64,000 bases of DNA from Cryptomeria japonica. Its lineage: Eukaryota > Streptophyta > Pinopsida > Cupressales > Cupressaceae. The translations under genes and the position numbers were made by a program. Each line of letters begins with the position of its first letter. Within the stretch, counting starts at the first letter, position 1. The stretch spans positions 332,606,302 to 332,670,301 of the forward strand of contig NC_081413.1 in the NCBI RefSeq assembly GCF_030272615.1, read 5' to 3'. This document shows, piece after piece, positions 10,720-22,680 of the stretch. The notes beneath the pieces were generated by a model, which ran no database searches, was not told where the DNA came from, and worked only from the letters and a program-made list of their open reading frames with translations.

Positions 10720-12528
10720 GCAATCAGATTTTTAAAACTTGAATGCAAGTATACTTGTAAAATGGAAAATGGAGAAATGAGAGAAAAATTAGAATTAGAC
10801 TTGCGAGAAATGACGTGAACGGAAATTACGGATATAAGCAATATGGACGGATAAAAATAGGAAATTTTTGGGAATGTCATTTTCAAGAAAATGGGAAGAA
10901 CTTTGGACATGGAATCTGGTTCTAAAAACCCGAATTTGGAAGGAAGGGTATTTTTCATCTTTGCAACTTGGAATTTCAACAAAAGATGGTTAAATTCTTA
11001 TAACCATAAGGGAAGAACAATGATTTTCATCCAACTTGTAATCGGGATTTAAAATCTTGAATACAAGTAAAGAGGTAAAATGGGGAAGAACAATGCAATT
11101 CACAAATTGCCTTGGAAAAAGGAAAATCTCTCTCACAAAACCAATTTTTGGGGCAAAATAGACATAAAGACAAATTTACAATTAGAAAGGAAAAACAAGA
11201 AGACAAGAAAATAAGAAAATGAAACAAAGAAAGAAAAGAGATCATACCTTCCTTCAAACTAAAAATGCCTCTTCAAAAAGATGATCAATCTTTGAGAGAA
11301 GAAAGGAGAGCTCTTAAATAAAGATTAAACCACATTTCAAAACCCTTGCCACATTTTACCAAAATACCTTGGGCAGCAAAACGTGGCACCAAAAGAAAAC
11401 TTAATGGCACAAGAATCGGTCTAATCTTCCTCCAACCTCAATGCCTTAGCATAATAAGCAAAAACGACTTAGGAGATTGAAGCTTCGTGGAGTTTGGATC
11501 CACCAAAATGTGGGTTTTGGCAAACACGTGTTTTCTATTTTAGATCAAAAACCAGGAAACATAAACCCCAAATGGCATGATAGATGTTTTTTAAATGCAC
11601 AAAATAGGGAAGAATCCCAAACGTATTGCACATCCCAAAAAATCTCCACAAAAAATGCTTCCAATTTACAACAAAAATGCCTTCCTTTAGCTGGTCGGGT
11701 TTTTGGAAAAGGAATGCAAGTTTTATTCTTCATGTAAAAGAGAAATTTGGGTTTTAATTCCCTACAACAAGTTTTAAAATGTTACTTTTCCCTCAACAAG
11801 GCAAAATCGGGTTTAGAAATGCAATTACAAGTTTAAAATTCCCCAATTTACACTTTATGAAGAAAATCAGGTTTTTTGGGCATAATAGCAAGTTTAAAAT
11901 TGTCACTTTATTCCATTTATGAGCAAAATCGGGTTTTGGAGAGAGATGTGCAAATTACAAATTACTTGTAAAGGGAAAATAAAATCCCTACAACAAGTTT
12001 TAATAACTTAACACATGTAATAGAGGAATAAAATCCCTATTACAAGCAAAAGACATTAAAATAGGGGTTTTAGAAAAGAATTACAAGTGACTTTTAAATA
12101 TGCAATTTAAAATTAACTTGTAACTTATCCAAAAAATCCCTATCAAAACTAAAAAAGCCAAAAAGCATCAAGGGGGAAATAAAAATTAAGTTACAAGTTC
12201 TTTTTTCAATAAAGTGCACTTGTAATTAGCCAAAAATTTCCCTACAAAGACTAAAACAAAGGAAATCATTAAAACTTGCAATTTAAGGAAAATTTCCCAC
12301 CTACAGTTAGGGAGAAAAAACCCGAAATTGAAGGAAAGACATAGCAAAAGAACCCATAATGCAATGAAATTTGAAACATGGTTCGAGGATAGACTGAGGA
12401 TTAAGTCAGTCCAAGGATTTAGGAAAAATTAAGCCTCGAGAAGCATGCCATAGAGTAAATTTTTTGTTTTTTGACAAAAAATTTATGTAATGGTCCTTCA
12501 TTTTTTGAAAACAAAAATGAGGTCAACA

Positions 12529-12720
12529 ACTGGTTGTGACTGGGGAATTCTTTCATTTATCCTTGAATATTGTGAGAGAATAGAAACCAAATCTCTAAGT
12601 GCCTTCCTCTTATCCATTGGGCCATAGAGTCAATCAATGCAAAAACAAACAAACAAAAGACAAAAAGAAAAAAAGAAAAAAGAAAAAAAATCATTATTTA
12701 CAAGAAGTTACCTCTAACTT
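12529..12720. other. Short spacer between integrase and 3' LTR
   Basis: A non-coding stretch with an A-rich run (12,640-12,690). On the minus strand the polypurine tract should lie next to 12,528, but the bases there (reading 'gaattccccagtcacaacca') are not purine-rich, so no tract is called. Confidence 0.5.
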
Positions 12721-13900
12721 TCATTCAAAGTAATGCTTCAAATGTTGACCATTATAGGGCAGCACAAATGGTGTACCATCACGATAAGCCAAGATAAAAC
12801 TATCTTCTCCAGCAATACGGTGAACAGTGAAGGGTCCTTTCCAAAGAGAATCAAAATTTCCATGTAAACCTTTCGGTTCCCTTCGCTTATCCCAGAAGCA
12901 ACACACAATCACCAACTTGGAATCCTCTTTGCTTTGCTTTTTTGTCAAAAAGGACTTTGACTTGTTTTTGATACTGAGCGATCCGGTCCACCACTTGTGT
13001 TCTTTGTTCTTCCAGCTGAGAAAGGTACATGATCCTCTTGTCTAAAGCATTCTCAGAAGTTTGATCTTCAATTGCTTTAGCCAACTTAAGAGCAGGAAGT
13101 TCCAAAGTGACAGGTATCTCTACATTGATCCCATAAAGAAGCTGAAATGGTGACATACCAATAGCCCTTTTGGGTGTAATTTTGTCCGCCCATAAAGCAT
13201 CAAAAAGAGCCTTATGCCAAGACCTTTGATTTTCTTCCACAACCTTGTGAATAATGGTAATCAAATTTGTGTTACTTGATTCCGTCTGACCATTACCTTG
13301 GGTGTAATAATCAAATGAATGAGTTAACAAAATACTATATTCAAAGCAAAATTGTGAAATTTCAGAGGAAGAAAATGTGGTTGCATTATCAGTCACGATC
13401 TTGTATGGAACACCAAATCTGGAAATAATATTCTCCTTGAGGAATCTGCACACTATCTTAGAAGTAGTGTTCTTTACCAATATTGCTTCCACCCACTTGG
13501 TGAAATAATCTGTAGTAGTAAGAACATACGAATGACCTACACTTGAATGAGGATTGATCACACCAATGAAATCAATGCCCCACTGCCAGAAAGGTTCTTC
13601 AATAATCATCGGTTTCAATGGTAATGCTGCAAGTTTTTGTTTGCCCACAAACTGTTGACAATGTATACATTACGCACCCATCTAAAAGAATCTTGAAAGA
13701 GCGTAGGCAAATAATACTTAGCTCTCAAAATTTTATGAGCAGTCACTGGTGCGGAAAAATGACCACCATAAGCCTTATCATGGAAAGATTCCAGCAATTT
13801 TGTTTGTTGTGCTTTGTCAACACAACAAACGAAAGTACCATCAACTACTCTTTTGTACAAACTAGTATCCCATAATACAAAGTTCGCAACTTTCAGCTTG
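12721..13900 (-). pseudogene. Tat-like integrase (broken)
   Basis: Integrase joins the cDNA ends to host DNA. The zinc-binding N-terminus (LLESFHDKAYGGHFSAP...ILRAKYYLP) lies at ~13,820-13,650, where a frameshift or stop interrupts it. The catalytic core in 13648-12887 has GIDFIG (first Asp), YFTKWVEAI, IVTDNATTF (second Asp) and GQTESSNTN (Glu), the D,D-35-E set. Downstream come SPFQLLYGINVEIPVTLELP and a C-terminal region continuing to 12,721 in another frame (GPFTVHRIAGEDSFILAYRDG). No chromodomain is present, as expected for Tat. Two frame changes separate the pieces. Confidence 0.88.
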
Positions 13901-14440
13901 ATACTCCTCTTTTCCTTGAATGACAAATGTTGTGGACATTCACCATAAGTCAAGAAAAATGCTATATTATAGTACCATTCATCAGTGGTGCTGACAAACA
14001 ACACCTTGGGAAGATCTTCAGAATCATTTGATTCTTTCTCTTCTGGAATCCCTTCCGCCATCAGCTGACAAAGTCCTCTTCCTCGAACAAGCTTCGTAGG
14101 CCTAATCTCCAAATCATACGCTTGGATTTTGGCAATCCAATTCCCTCTTTTTGTGCCAAACTCCTGTTGTGTCAAGATAGACTTGATTGATGTATCAGGA
14201 ACTAACACAATGGTATGAGAATTCAGGATGTAAAAAAGGAAATTCTTGACTGCTTTAACAACCACATAGGCATTCTTCTCAATAGAGGAATACTTGAGTT
14301 CATGAGACTTTAAAGGACAACTCATGAAAGCAATAGGAGATTCAATCTCTTATGAATTCTTCTGCATCAGAATAGCAGACATAGTATGCTCATAAGCATA
14401 GCTATACATGATGAACTCCTTAGTGTAGTTGGGACATACC
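13901..14440 (-). pseudogene. RNase H next to the reverse transcriptase (degenerate)
   Basis: The frame 14325-13615 begins SHELKYSSIEKNAYVVVKAV, which matches the 'sp.E..Y...EKE..A.v.a..k' segment of the Ty3/gypsy RNase H. It continues with NSHTIVLVPDTSIKSILTQQ and WIAKIQAYDLEIRPTKLVRGRG, the usual 'l.ey.i.y.p.k...g..nalAD' end, here decayed to LCQLMAEG with the final Asp not evident. It connects directly to the integrase zinc region. It is the regular gypsy-type RNase H, distinct from the additional domain at 15,766-16,329. Confidence 0.75.
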
Positions 14441-14493
14441 AACACATGTGCATGGGCGATTGCATCCTTGATTTCATTGAATGCAACTTTTCC

Positions 14494-15615
14494 TTATGAA
14501 TTCCAATGGAAAACAGTCTTTCCCTTCATCATATCCACGATATGATGAGTCTTTTCTACAAAGTCAGGAATGAATCTCCGCAGAAAATTTACCTTACCAA
14601 AGAAGGAATGAACAACAGTCTTATTGGATGACAGAGGAAGAGTTTGGATAGATTTAGCCCTGTCAGGATCAATTTTTATCCCCTCCTTAGAAATAATATG
14701 ACCAAGGAGTTTTCCCTCGGTCACCCCAAAAACTGACTTCTTGGGATTAAGAGAGATGTCATGCTTGCAACATCTTTCAAGTACATCTTTTAGGTGAAAA
14801 AGATGATTCTCTAGGTCTTTGGAAAAAACAGTAAGATCATCAAGATACACTACAATATATCTTCTCACAGTACCATGAAAGGCCAAGTCCATAACTCGTT
14901 GGAAAGTAGCTCCTGCATTGATCAACCCAAAAGGCATTCTACGGTAGGCAAATGTACCCCATGGAGTAGTGAATGCAGTCTTATGCTAATCAGGTTCACT
15001 AACCTCAATCTGATTGTATCCCGAAAATCCATCTAACATAGATAGCATTTCGGAACCTATCACTGTTTACAAAACTTGATCCATGATTAGCAATGGATAA
15101 TTATCCTTGAGTGACAATTGGTTAAGATTTTTGAAATCAACATAGATACATATTTCTCCATTATTTTTATGCACCAACACTATATTTGCCAACCATGTTG
15201 AATGATGGATGGGAAAGATAATCCAAGCATCAAGCATCTTTTGAATCTCAAAAAGAATGGTACCTGAAATTTTTGGATTATATTGGTGCTTCTTTTGTCT
15301 AAAGGGAACTGCACCAAGCTATAGGGGAATGTCATGTTGCACTTCCTTGGGTTGAAAAGATTTAAGATCATCATATGAATATGCAAAGACATCATGGTAT
15401 TGGTGCAAAAGCTGAATAAATTGATCTCTTTCAACCGAAGTGCGGTTATTGCCAATATTGACAAATTTGGGGTCTTCGTCTGAGCCAATATTATATTTCT
15501 CATATCTCATAGGAGAATCAACAATTTCTTGTTGCCGCCTCTTGATAAAACGATCATGTTGATCAAAAAGTTTTTCAAGAGAAACCAACCCCTTGGGAAT
15601 TTTATTTCCTTTCAA
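14494..15615 (-). pseudogene. Tat-like reverse transcriptase (broken)
   Basis: The domain starts upstream as IPKGLVSLEKLFDQHDRF and HQYHDVFAYSYDDLKSFQP (15,615-15,319), passes a frame change and stops, and gives the palm motifs in 14937-14494: MPFGLINAGATFQRVMD, then YIVVYLDDLTVFSKDLENH with the YLDD catalytic pair, then LLGHIISKEGIKIDPDRAK and SFFGKVNFLRRFIPDF. This is a standard Ty3/gypsy order. Reverse transcription occurs in the cytoplasmic virus-like particle. Internal stops make it non-functional. Confidence 0.9.
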
Positions 15616-15765
15616 CTAAAGAATATTCTCATCTGATTTGGATGATGTTTCAGACATTGAATTTGATGACGAAGAAGTAGGAGAATTACTCCCTTCAAAG
15701 TATAGGTTGTTGAAACCATCTTTTGCTTGCAGAAAATTATTAATCTACTTATCATCATTGAATAT

Positions 15766-16329
15766 CTACCAATGATCCCAATTGTCAAGCACACTAGGTA
15801 TGCAGATTAATTCAATAATGTATTTATCTTGAACAAAGTCAAGATGGGGACTAAAAAAAGTAGTTGAAACAACAAGGGAATCAACCCTATCATTGTACTC
15901 ATGAGGCACAACTGAGATGCTAAAAGCATCAAAATCTTCAATATTTTCCCATACCAAAATACGGTAATGCCTGAGTCTATCATTTCTAGTCTGATATATA
16001 CTCCTTACTTGACAAACTACTAATTCTGCATCACCCTGGGCATGAAGATTTCTAATTCCTCTTTTCAATGCAACACTTATTCCTAACAAAAGCAACTCAT
16101 ATTCAGCCGTATTGTTAGTATTAGCGAATTGCAGTTTGAAGGAATAAGGGAAGATCTCTCCCTTAGGAGATATGAGAACTACGCCAGCTCTAGATCCATT
16201 TGTAGTAGAGCTACCATCAAACTCAAGATTCCACACATCATTTGAACTGTCATTTTCATTAGAATGACTAGTACTACCTTCATCTAGGACAGATGCATTA
16301 TGAAAAGAAAAGTTATCATCTTCTTCCAT
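15766..16329 (-). pseudogene. Additional RNase H (RVT_3-like) between protease and reverse transcriptase
   Basis: A 187-codon open frame with WNLEFDGSSTTNGSRAGVVL, then FKLQFANTNNTAEYELLLLG and LHAQGDAELVVCQVRSIYQ. The Asp (FDGS), Glu (AEYE) and Asp (QGDAE) positions of RNase H are kept, and VPHEYNDRVDSLVVS near the end supplies the last Asp. This is the second, 'archaeal-like' RNase H type reported for Tat elements. It sits before the reverse transcriptase, so the order is protease, RNase H, RT, RNase H, integrase. The domain is open over its whole length while its neighbours are broken. It overlaps the end of the protease frame in another phase. Confidence 0.85.
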
Positions 16330-16559
16330 AGGAGAAGATGAACTCTTGTCTTGTGTAGGAGAAGAGTGAAACTCTTCTTGTTGAGAAGGTAGTGGAGAAT
16401 TTTCATCAGCAATAAGACATGAAGCTTCTTCAACATAATATATGAACTTGAAGACCCACCTTCCAATGCTTGGTCTTGCTCAACATTAGTGAATTTTTCA
16501 TTTGCTGAAAGTAGTGAAATGTCGAAGCTGCTAGAAGGGCAATCTTCAGTGAACTCTAA

Positions 16560-17311
16560 GATTTCATCTATATGAAGATAATAATTCCCGAAACTCGAAG
16601 ATTTAAAAAGAATCTGAGCATGGGGTTCATTAGACTTGACAACCGTGTATTTGGTTTCTCTTTCAGGAACTAACTTCTGGACAATACCTTTGATAGGTAT
16701 TCTTGCTTCAGTCATATCTATGTTGAGTTCACCTCCAACATCCTTGCAAAAATTATGGCCAAGTAACATTCCATATGACGCAGGAATGTTAGCTACCAAA
16801 ATAGTCATCTTTACTTTATTATCCGGGAAAGGTGCAAATGCAAATTGAGCATCCTTGATTTTCCCAATAAGAGGCACTTGTTTGTTTTCCATGGAATAAA
16901 AATGACCAAAAGTTTTTGTCAAGGTCAACCCCAAAGCTTGAGCAACTTTAGCAGGCATGACGTTATCAGAAGCACCAGAATCCAAGACACAATTTCTCAA
17001 AATTGAAAACCATTGATCAACAGGGAAATATAAAAAGGTTCTATCTTTCCTTGGGTAGTAGATGGAATGGTCACCAAATGATTGGGAAAATTCTTGGGTT
17101 CTTGAGGGGTAGTATTTTCAAGTATATGACGAGTTTCCTTACTTTTAACAAAATTAGCTAACCTATCAAATTGATTAGGATTAGCTTGTAAGTATTCAAC
17201 TTCGGACATTTGAATCTTGGTCTTCCTAGCATGATCAATAATGTCAAAAGTTTGAAATGAACCAGCTAGGAAGGGATGAACATTGTCCAATTGTGGTTTG
17301 GGGTTAGGCAT
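16560..17311 (-). pseudogene. Tat-like aspartic protease and gag-pro linker
   Basis: The frame 17000-16284 starts NCVLDSGASDNVMPAKVAQA, with the DSGA active-site triad of retropepsins, followed by IGKIKDAQFAFAP and the second conserved segment SYGMLLGHNFCKDVGGELN (the 'iLG.dfl' motif). The linker frame 17311-16997 (VEYLQANPNQFDRLANFVK) runs into it after a single stop, so this part was once continuous with gag. The protease would mature Gag-Pol. The C-terminal part of the frame (below ~16,600) is acidic and poorly conserved. Confidence 0.85.
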
Positions 17312-17549
17312 ACTGGGCTTGGGATCAATAGAAGAAGCAAAGGGAGGATTATTGTTACTTGAATTTTCACTGCATCCTTTGGAATATAGGGTAGCGGTGT
17401 TCTCCTTTTAGCAATAGTAAATGGTCATTGTAAATCACTTGCAACTTTTGCACCTTCATCTTGTTGAGCCAACCGAGTCTAGGATCTTGTCATCATGGCA
17501 AATGCTTGACTATGAGTCCTTTCAACAACAACAAAGTCATCATAGTGCA

Positions 17550-18658
17550 TATAGCGTATAGTAGAGTCGCCAGTTACATCTTCTTCTTCTTGTTGAGGAA
17601 GAGCAACATCATCAGACTAATAATAAAAAATAAGAAGACTCATTTTGATCTGTCTCATAATAACCAACTGTCGCCTTTGAAGGAGGTGGTTCAAGCGCAA
17701 GTCTCTCTGGAGGAGGAGGTAACTTGGGTTGATTCTTAACAGCATAAGAGGCAACAACATTAGGATATGTCTATCTTGGGATATCCTTGTATGGTGTAGG
17801 ATAGGAATTCTGAGATACTTGCTTCTTTAAAGTAAGAAGTTCACTTGCCAATTTCTGTACCATTGGGTCAGTAGAACCGGAAGATGAACTCTCCATATGT
17901 GAACCCCCTTTGAACCGATTAGAATCCTTTTTGATTTTACCGGCTAGGATCAAATCGTCCTCAATTTAAATAGCCATTGATTGAGCAACACATAAATCAG
18001 TGGGAGATGCTCGCCTTAAGAAGAAACTGAGCTCAGGCAACTGAGTATTGATGAAAAAGCACTTGAGATTCTCAGGAGTAGGTTGAAAATAGATAGGAAT
18101 CCTATTTTCTAATTTATTTAACTTAGAAATGAATTAATGCATGCCTTTGAGAGTATCCTTCTTCATTAGGGTCAATTGGGCCAGCAAGGCGTGTTCATCT
18201 TCTGCAAGCTTAAAACGTTCCTCAAACTTATCTCTCAACGAGTTCCAAGAAACGATTGAACCAACAGTAAGATTGAAAAACTAATCAGTTGCAATACCTT
18301 GAAGAGTTTATACGAACAAATGAACAACAACATCTTGATGTTCTACTCCAAGAACACCACATGCCATATAGAAAGATTTGACATGCTCATCAAGATATTG
18401 CTTTCCATCTCCATAGAACTTGGGAAGATTTTTCCGGGAACCTTGTGGGAGTGGATGAAGAGGTGGGGTTAAGGCTAAAGGACTAAAAGTTGCTCCCCAC
18501 AGACCGGGAGGAGGAGGTGGAGGTGAATTAGCTATACTAGATGATGAAGATATCAACGGTTTGAAAAAGAAAGGAGAATTTTCACTTGGGATAGACTTCT
18601 TTTTCTTCGACGGAGGATAACTTTTAGTTCGTGAAAGGGAGGATGTACTAGTAAGCAA
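17550..18658 (-). pseudogene. Tat-like gag (broken by scattered stops)
   Basis: On the minus strand a Ser/Pro-rich N-terminus (SPPPPPPGLWGATF) leads into LPKFYGDGKQYLDEHVKSFY and then, past stops, SWNSLRDKFEERFKLAEDEH and ELSFFLRRASP. This is the capsid-like retrotransposon gag pattern. The rest (ILAGKIKKDSNRFKGGSH, LASELLTLKKQVSQ) is Lys/Ser-rich. At least four stops interrupt an otherwise consistent frame from 18,658 to about 17,590. Gag forms the particle that packages the RNA. No CCHC zinc knuckle was found in it. Confidence 0.8.
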
Positions 18659-18844
18659 AAGGAATCTAGCTCGTTCAGTAGGAGAGATTTATTGAGAACT
18701 TTCACCCTTCTTACGAAGAACATAAACATGCAAACCTTCCAGCTTAGAGAAAATTTGAAAAACCATAGTGATAAAATTCTGAAAAAATCAGCAAGACACT
18801 AGACTTCAAACGAAAGTGTGAGGCTTCTGAATGCGTTCATGTCA

Positions 18845-18859
18845 CTAACAGAGTCGCCA
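18845..18859 (-). other. Primer-binding site of the Tat-like element
   Basis: Immediately inside the 5' LTR, after a 5-base spacer, the minus strand reads TGGCGACTCTGTT. This resembles the TGGCGACTCTG primer site found in Ogre/Tat-type elements and attributed to a tRNA-Arg primer. It fixes the element's orientation and the LTR edge at 18,865. Confidence 0.7.
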
Positions 18860-18864
18860 AAAAT

Positions 18865-19214
18865 TGTTGGTTGAAAATGTTGTACACTTGGGGAAATATA
18901 CAAAATTGTGGTCTCAACCACAATGTGTGAGTAAAACTCTCCTAATTAAGGGAAGGCTCCCCCTATCTATCTAAAGCTTAAAAATAAAATGGGATGGGAC
19001 AACAGTCTTTCTTCTTCTTTCAAGAAAGGAAATATCCTTTTCTCTTCACAGAAAAGTGATAGCGATTTGATATAAAACAATAGTAACAACTTTTGAAATG
19101 AAATGAGAGAGAGGAAATGAAGTTTCCTGAAAGCTCAAAGACTTCCATCACTTCCTTCAGGATGGGACAACAATATCAAGTTCAAAGTCTTGATTATGTG
19201 CAGTCCTATCTACC
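18865..19214 (-). repeat. 5' LTR of the Tat-like element, first part (U5 end)
   Basis: It matches 6,062-6,412 of the other LTR closely and stops exactly at the CACTA insertion point. The bases ACC at 19,212-19,214 are repeated at 36,040-36,042 where the LTR resumes. The uninterrupted LTR reads 'tctacccttttc' at this point, giving the empty site. Confidence 0.9.
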
Positions 19215-19360
19215 CACTAATACATTTGGGGTCAAATTCCGACGGAGGTTTCCAACGGACAAGGAGCATTGTGTGAAAATTTGATTTTTTTTTTTTTAAA
19301 TGCCCGTGTTCGTCGGAATTCCGACGACCTCGGGCATTTTATTTTTAAAAAAAAAAACAA
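19215..19360. repeat. CACTA left terminal repeat and subterminal palindrome
   Basis: Besides the terminal repeat, the perfect 18-bp palindrome TCGTCGGAATTCCGACGA lies at about 19,309-19,326. It sits inside a longer imperfect inverted repeat: ATGCCCG on the left pairs with CGGGCAT on the right, flanked by T-run and A-run. The TTCCGACG/CGTCGGAA word recurs in the right end. Such subterminal motifs are the usual binding sites of the TnpA-type protein. Confidence 0.8.
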
Positions 19361-22300
19361 GGCATTTTATTTTGAAAGCAAACCGAAGCCGTCTTGCCTC
19401 CCTGCCCCCCCCCGCTAGAGCGATCTCTGCACAAGCAAGGTAAGAACTCTTTGTTTTTCAATGAAGGCAACTAATTTTTTTTTCGCAACTGGTTTTTTTT
19501 TTCGAATTAATCCATTTTGTGCATATCCTGCGATCTTAAAATTCCATGAAATGACATCTCTTTGAGGTATTCCGTCATACAATTCACATGCCATGTGTAT
19601 GCTACCCCATTTTATGATTAAAACCCCCTTCGATTATGCTTTAATGCTACCCCATGATTGGAATTGGTTGTTGTGTCTTTGGGTTCGGGTGTCCAAGAAA
19701 CTATTACTTCCCAAAACTATTGCTATCCCACCCTACCTATAGTTTGATAGTTGTACAACCAAAATTGAGAAACTTGCCATTCCATATATGGATGGAAGCC
19801 GGAACCACTAATCCATGAACAGGAAGGCAGGTAAACCATTACCCGGGGATAGATAGAAACTAGATATCAGACAAGGAAACCAGGGGTGGGTGGATATCGG
19901 GATTGTGTGTGGTGTTTGAGTTGGGTCTGCACCTCAGAGTTAGGGTGAGGGCCGAGGAGGGAGGAGAGGATGTGTATGTGAGGGGAATGAGGGAGATTAG
20001 TAGTATGAGGTTTAGGGTAGAGATTGGTGATTCCATTTTCAGAGGTTATTGAGGAGGGGAATGTGGGGAATAGGATTAAATAGGTTGTGATTGTGAGAGT
20101 GGGTGAATTGGATTAAATATATTCACCTAAGAGACTAAGCAGATTCACATAATGATAGGTGGATTTTCCTAAAGATGAAGGGATAAGACTTAACAAAAAG
20201 AGGACTTAGGATGATGACAAGGAGGATTCATTTAAGGATATGGCATATTCACCTAAGGGATAGTATATTCTCCCAAGAATATGGAAAAATTATTGATTGG
20301 TGGAATGACATACTAGATCAAGGAATGATACAAGGGTAGATTCACCTAAATATAGGGTAAATTCAGCTAAAAGGGTACCCATGAGATTGTGGTACTTAGT
20401 ACCTATCTATGGATGGTGTATTTGGATACAAGTATGATGAAACCATGCTTGTGTATGATGAAACAAAGTCCAGATCTCTATTATAGGTCCAACATAATCT
20501 CTATTATTTGAGACACCATTTTATTAGCATATCCAATTAGGGTAATTTATGGGTTTAATTATGGATCATGTTGTCGATTTCCATGCACTATTGAACTTAT
20601 TTGGATGTATTGTGATTATTTTAATTTTGAAGTTATAAATAAATTATGTTTGTACCTTAGAAAGGGTAACTCCAATTGATGTTTGGACAGTTTATTTGAA
20701 AACTTATGGTGATTATTGCCCTATGTTATGTAATGGAGTTATTTTTACACTAAGTAATTAACTAGAAAAAATGAATTTGTATTGTTGTACAAGTATGATG
20801 AAACCATGCTTGTGTGTTTCCATGTTTGTGCATCCTATTGAGAACCAACCTCGTTGTTGAGGAACTCAATAAATGTGGTGTTAAGTAGAAGAATGGAAAA
20901 CTCAAGAAGCTATGGTGACATATTGTGGCATTAGTAGGGATTATCTCTATTGACCACACCTTTCAAAGATAGTATCCACTAGTTCTCCTCATAGAATGGA
21001 CCATTGGATGGCTCATAGTGGTATCCTATCCTACATTTATCTTGATGGCATTGCTGATAGTTGGTATGTGGTTCTTGGTACAGGTTTCCTCTTACCCTAT
21101 TATCTTATTTATATCTTTGTTCCAACATGTGGAGATTGATTTTTGTCATGCTATGATGATTTTCATGTTTGCATGTGTTTTGACATTATGCAAATAGATA
21201 TGATGTCACACCATACTTATGTTTTGATATAGTGTAGGTGATGGTTACATGTTGTTGATGGTAGTGATTTGGGTTCAAAGACACAATTCCACACACACAC
21301 ACAAATATTTGAAGATGCATTTTATATTATTCCTTCCTAGTGGCGATTAGTGTTGGAAGATTTGCACACATGTAGAGAGGAACTCATGTTAGATACAATA
21401 GGTTGTGTTTGATAACATATGAATGTGCCTCATGATGTATACATATAGCTTTGGTGTGTGACATGCATGCACATTTTTCCATAAGACACATTGCTATGTG
21501 GCATGTGCCCTATGCATGTCTTCTTTGTGAGGCACGTTGCTATGTGCAATGTGGCCCTAGGTGTGTCTTCTCTATGAGGTGTATTGCCATGATATGTTAG
21601 GATTTGTAGTGTGCAGGCCACAAATGCATGCATGAGGGACTATTATTATAGTCATGTTTTTTGGGCATGTAGCCTAGGCATGTCTTCTCCATTAGGTACA
21701 TGGCCATGTCGTGTGGGAGTTTTTGTGTTCATGCCACAAATGCACACATGAGGGACTATTATTGGAGTCATGATGAATCTTCACTCTATTTAGCCACAAT
21801 TTCTAGTCATATAGTTATGTAATGTGCACTTTTAAGGATTGTGAAGTTTCCTTCAATTATTGATGATCTCTCATCTTTGTTGCATGGGCCAAAAATTTTA
21901 TTTTATCTTGTTTGAATTAGTTTAATCACTATTGTGAGTTTTCTCTCTTGTGCAGTTATTGTGGCTATGTTTGATTTGCTATTGGAATTGAACACATTTA
22001 TTTGACTTATTATTGTTACTATTTTTTCTTTCTTTCAATATTTATGATCTTTGGTAGTTTAGTGAAACTCTTACTATTTTTAAATGTTACCTTCTTTGTT
22101 GTGATGTGATTCCTCACCAAGATCGACATAGATAACCTTGGATGAGTATATATAAGGAATCAAACATTGGGAAAATTTGAGGATAGGGGTAAGTGTTTGT
22201 TGTATGGGTAGCTACGATCCACTTGTACATTCCTAGTGATTATTGACGGCTATGTCTTGGAGCTGGCTAATCCCATTAAACAAACAAGGGGGAAGTCATA

Positions 22301-22680
22301 CATAATCGTATGGATCCTTCCTATTTGTGTGTGGATTCAAGACGACCATCATTTCATATGGTTCTTGGTTACTTTGTGAGACCATGGCATCCTCTTAGAT
22401 CAATATGTGAGCCTTGTATTGTTATCCCTGTAATGTGGATGAATAAGTGTATGTTAAAATAAATGCTTTGCTTAGAATACTCAAAAATGTCTCTCAGAAA
22501 GTCTGCAACAGGCAAACTTTTAGTAAGAATTTGCAGACACAATGCTCAGAAATTCACACAATCAGCTACATTAAATACGTTCTCTATTAAGTTCAATGGT
22601 TTTGGTTCGATTTGCAATTTTTGTGAAGCTTTTGCACTGAAGTTTCCATAGCCTGATTTTTTTGCCTGTGAAGAAAGACC
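19361..22680 (+). other. CACTA non-coding leader with short repeats
   Basis: No convincing gene. A possible 5' exon edge (caagcaag|gtaag) lies near 19,440. The word ATTCACCTAA and close variants recur at about 20,120, 20,255 and 20,343. A ~27-bp sequence, 'acaagtatgatgaaaccatg' plus 'cttgtgt', occurs at 20,427 and 20,790. At 21,470-21,780 there are about four ~60-bp degenerate units ('ggcatgtcttct...gtacattgccatg') and a 'cacaaatgca.gcatgaggg' pair ~135 bp apart. A (CA)n run is at 21,291-21,301. Confidence 0.55.

Larger units (their letters stand above)
6062..12528 (-). repeat. 3' LTR of the Tat-like element (6.5 kb, full-length copy)
   Basis: It begins TGTTGGTTG and ends GAGGTCAACA in plus coordinates, and matches the outer ends of the right LTR throughout. 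On the minus strand, U3 runs from 12,528 to the TATA box at 6,874-6,883, and R-U5 covers roughly the last 780 bp. U3 is therefore about 5.6 kb and contains a long ORF (10,719 to ~7,089). The U3 part at 10,990-12,528 is non-coding, rich in 'acaagtt/aacttgta' words and A-runs, and is shared with the right LTR at 37,918-39,459. The interval 8,266-10,986 is missing from the right LTR. Confidence 0.85.

Noticed and set aside
11027..11257. Hydrophobic 76-codon frame repeated at 37,958-38,188
   Set aside because: Duplicated only because it lies in both Tat-like LTRs; A/T-rich, no homology, and outside the U3 ORF reading.
12529..12560. Polypurine tract of the Tat-like element next to its 3' LTR
   Set aside because: The expected position is not purine-rich; either it has mutated or the priming site differs.
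22463..22651. 62-codon frame just upstream of the transposase
   Set aside because: No domain and a separate frame; the zinc motif that marks the transposase N-terminus begins at 22,681.
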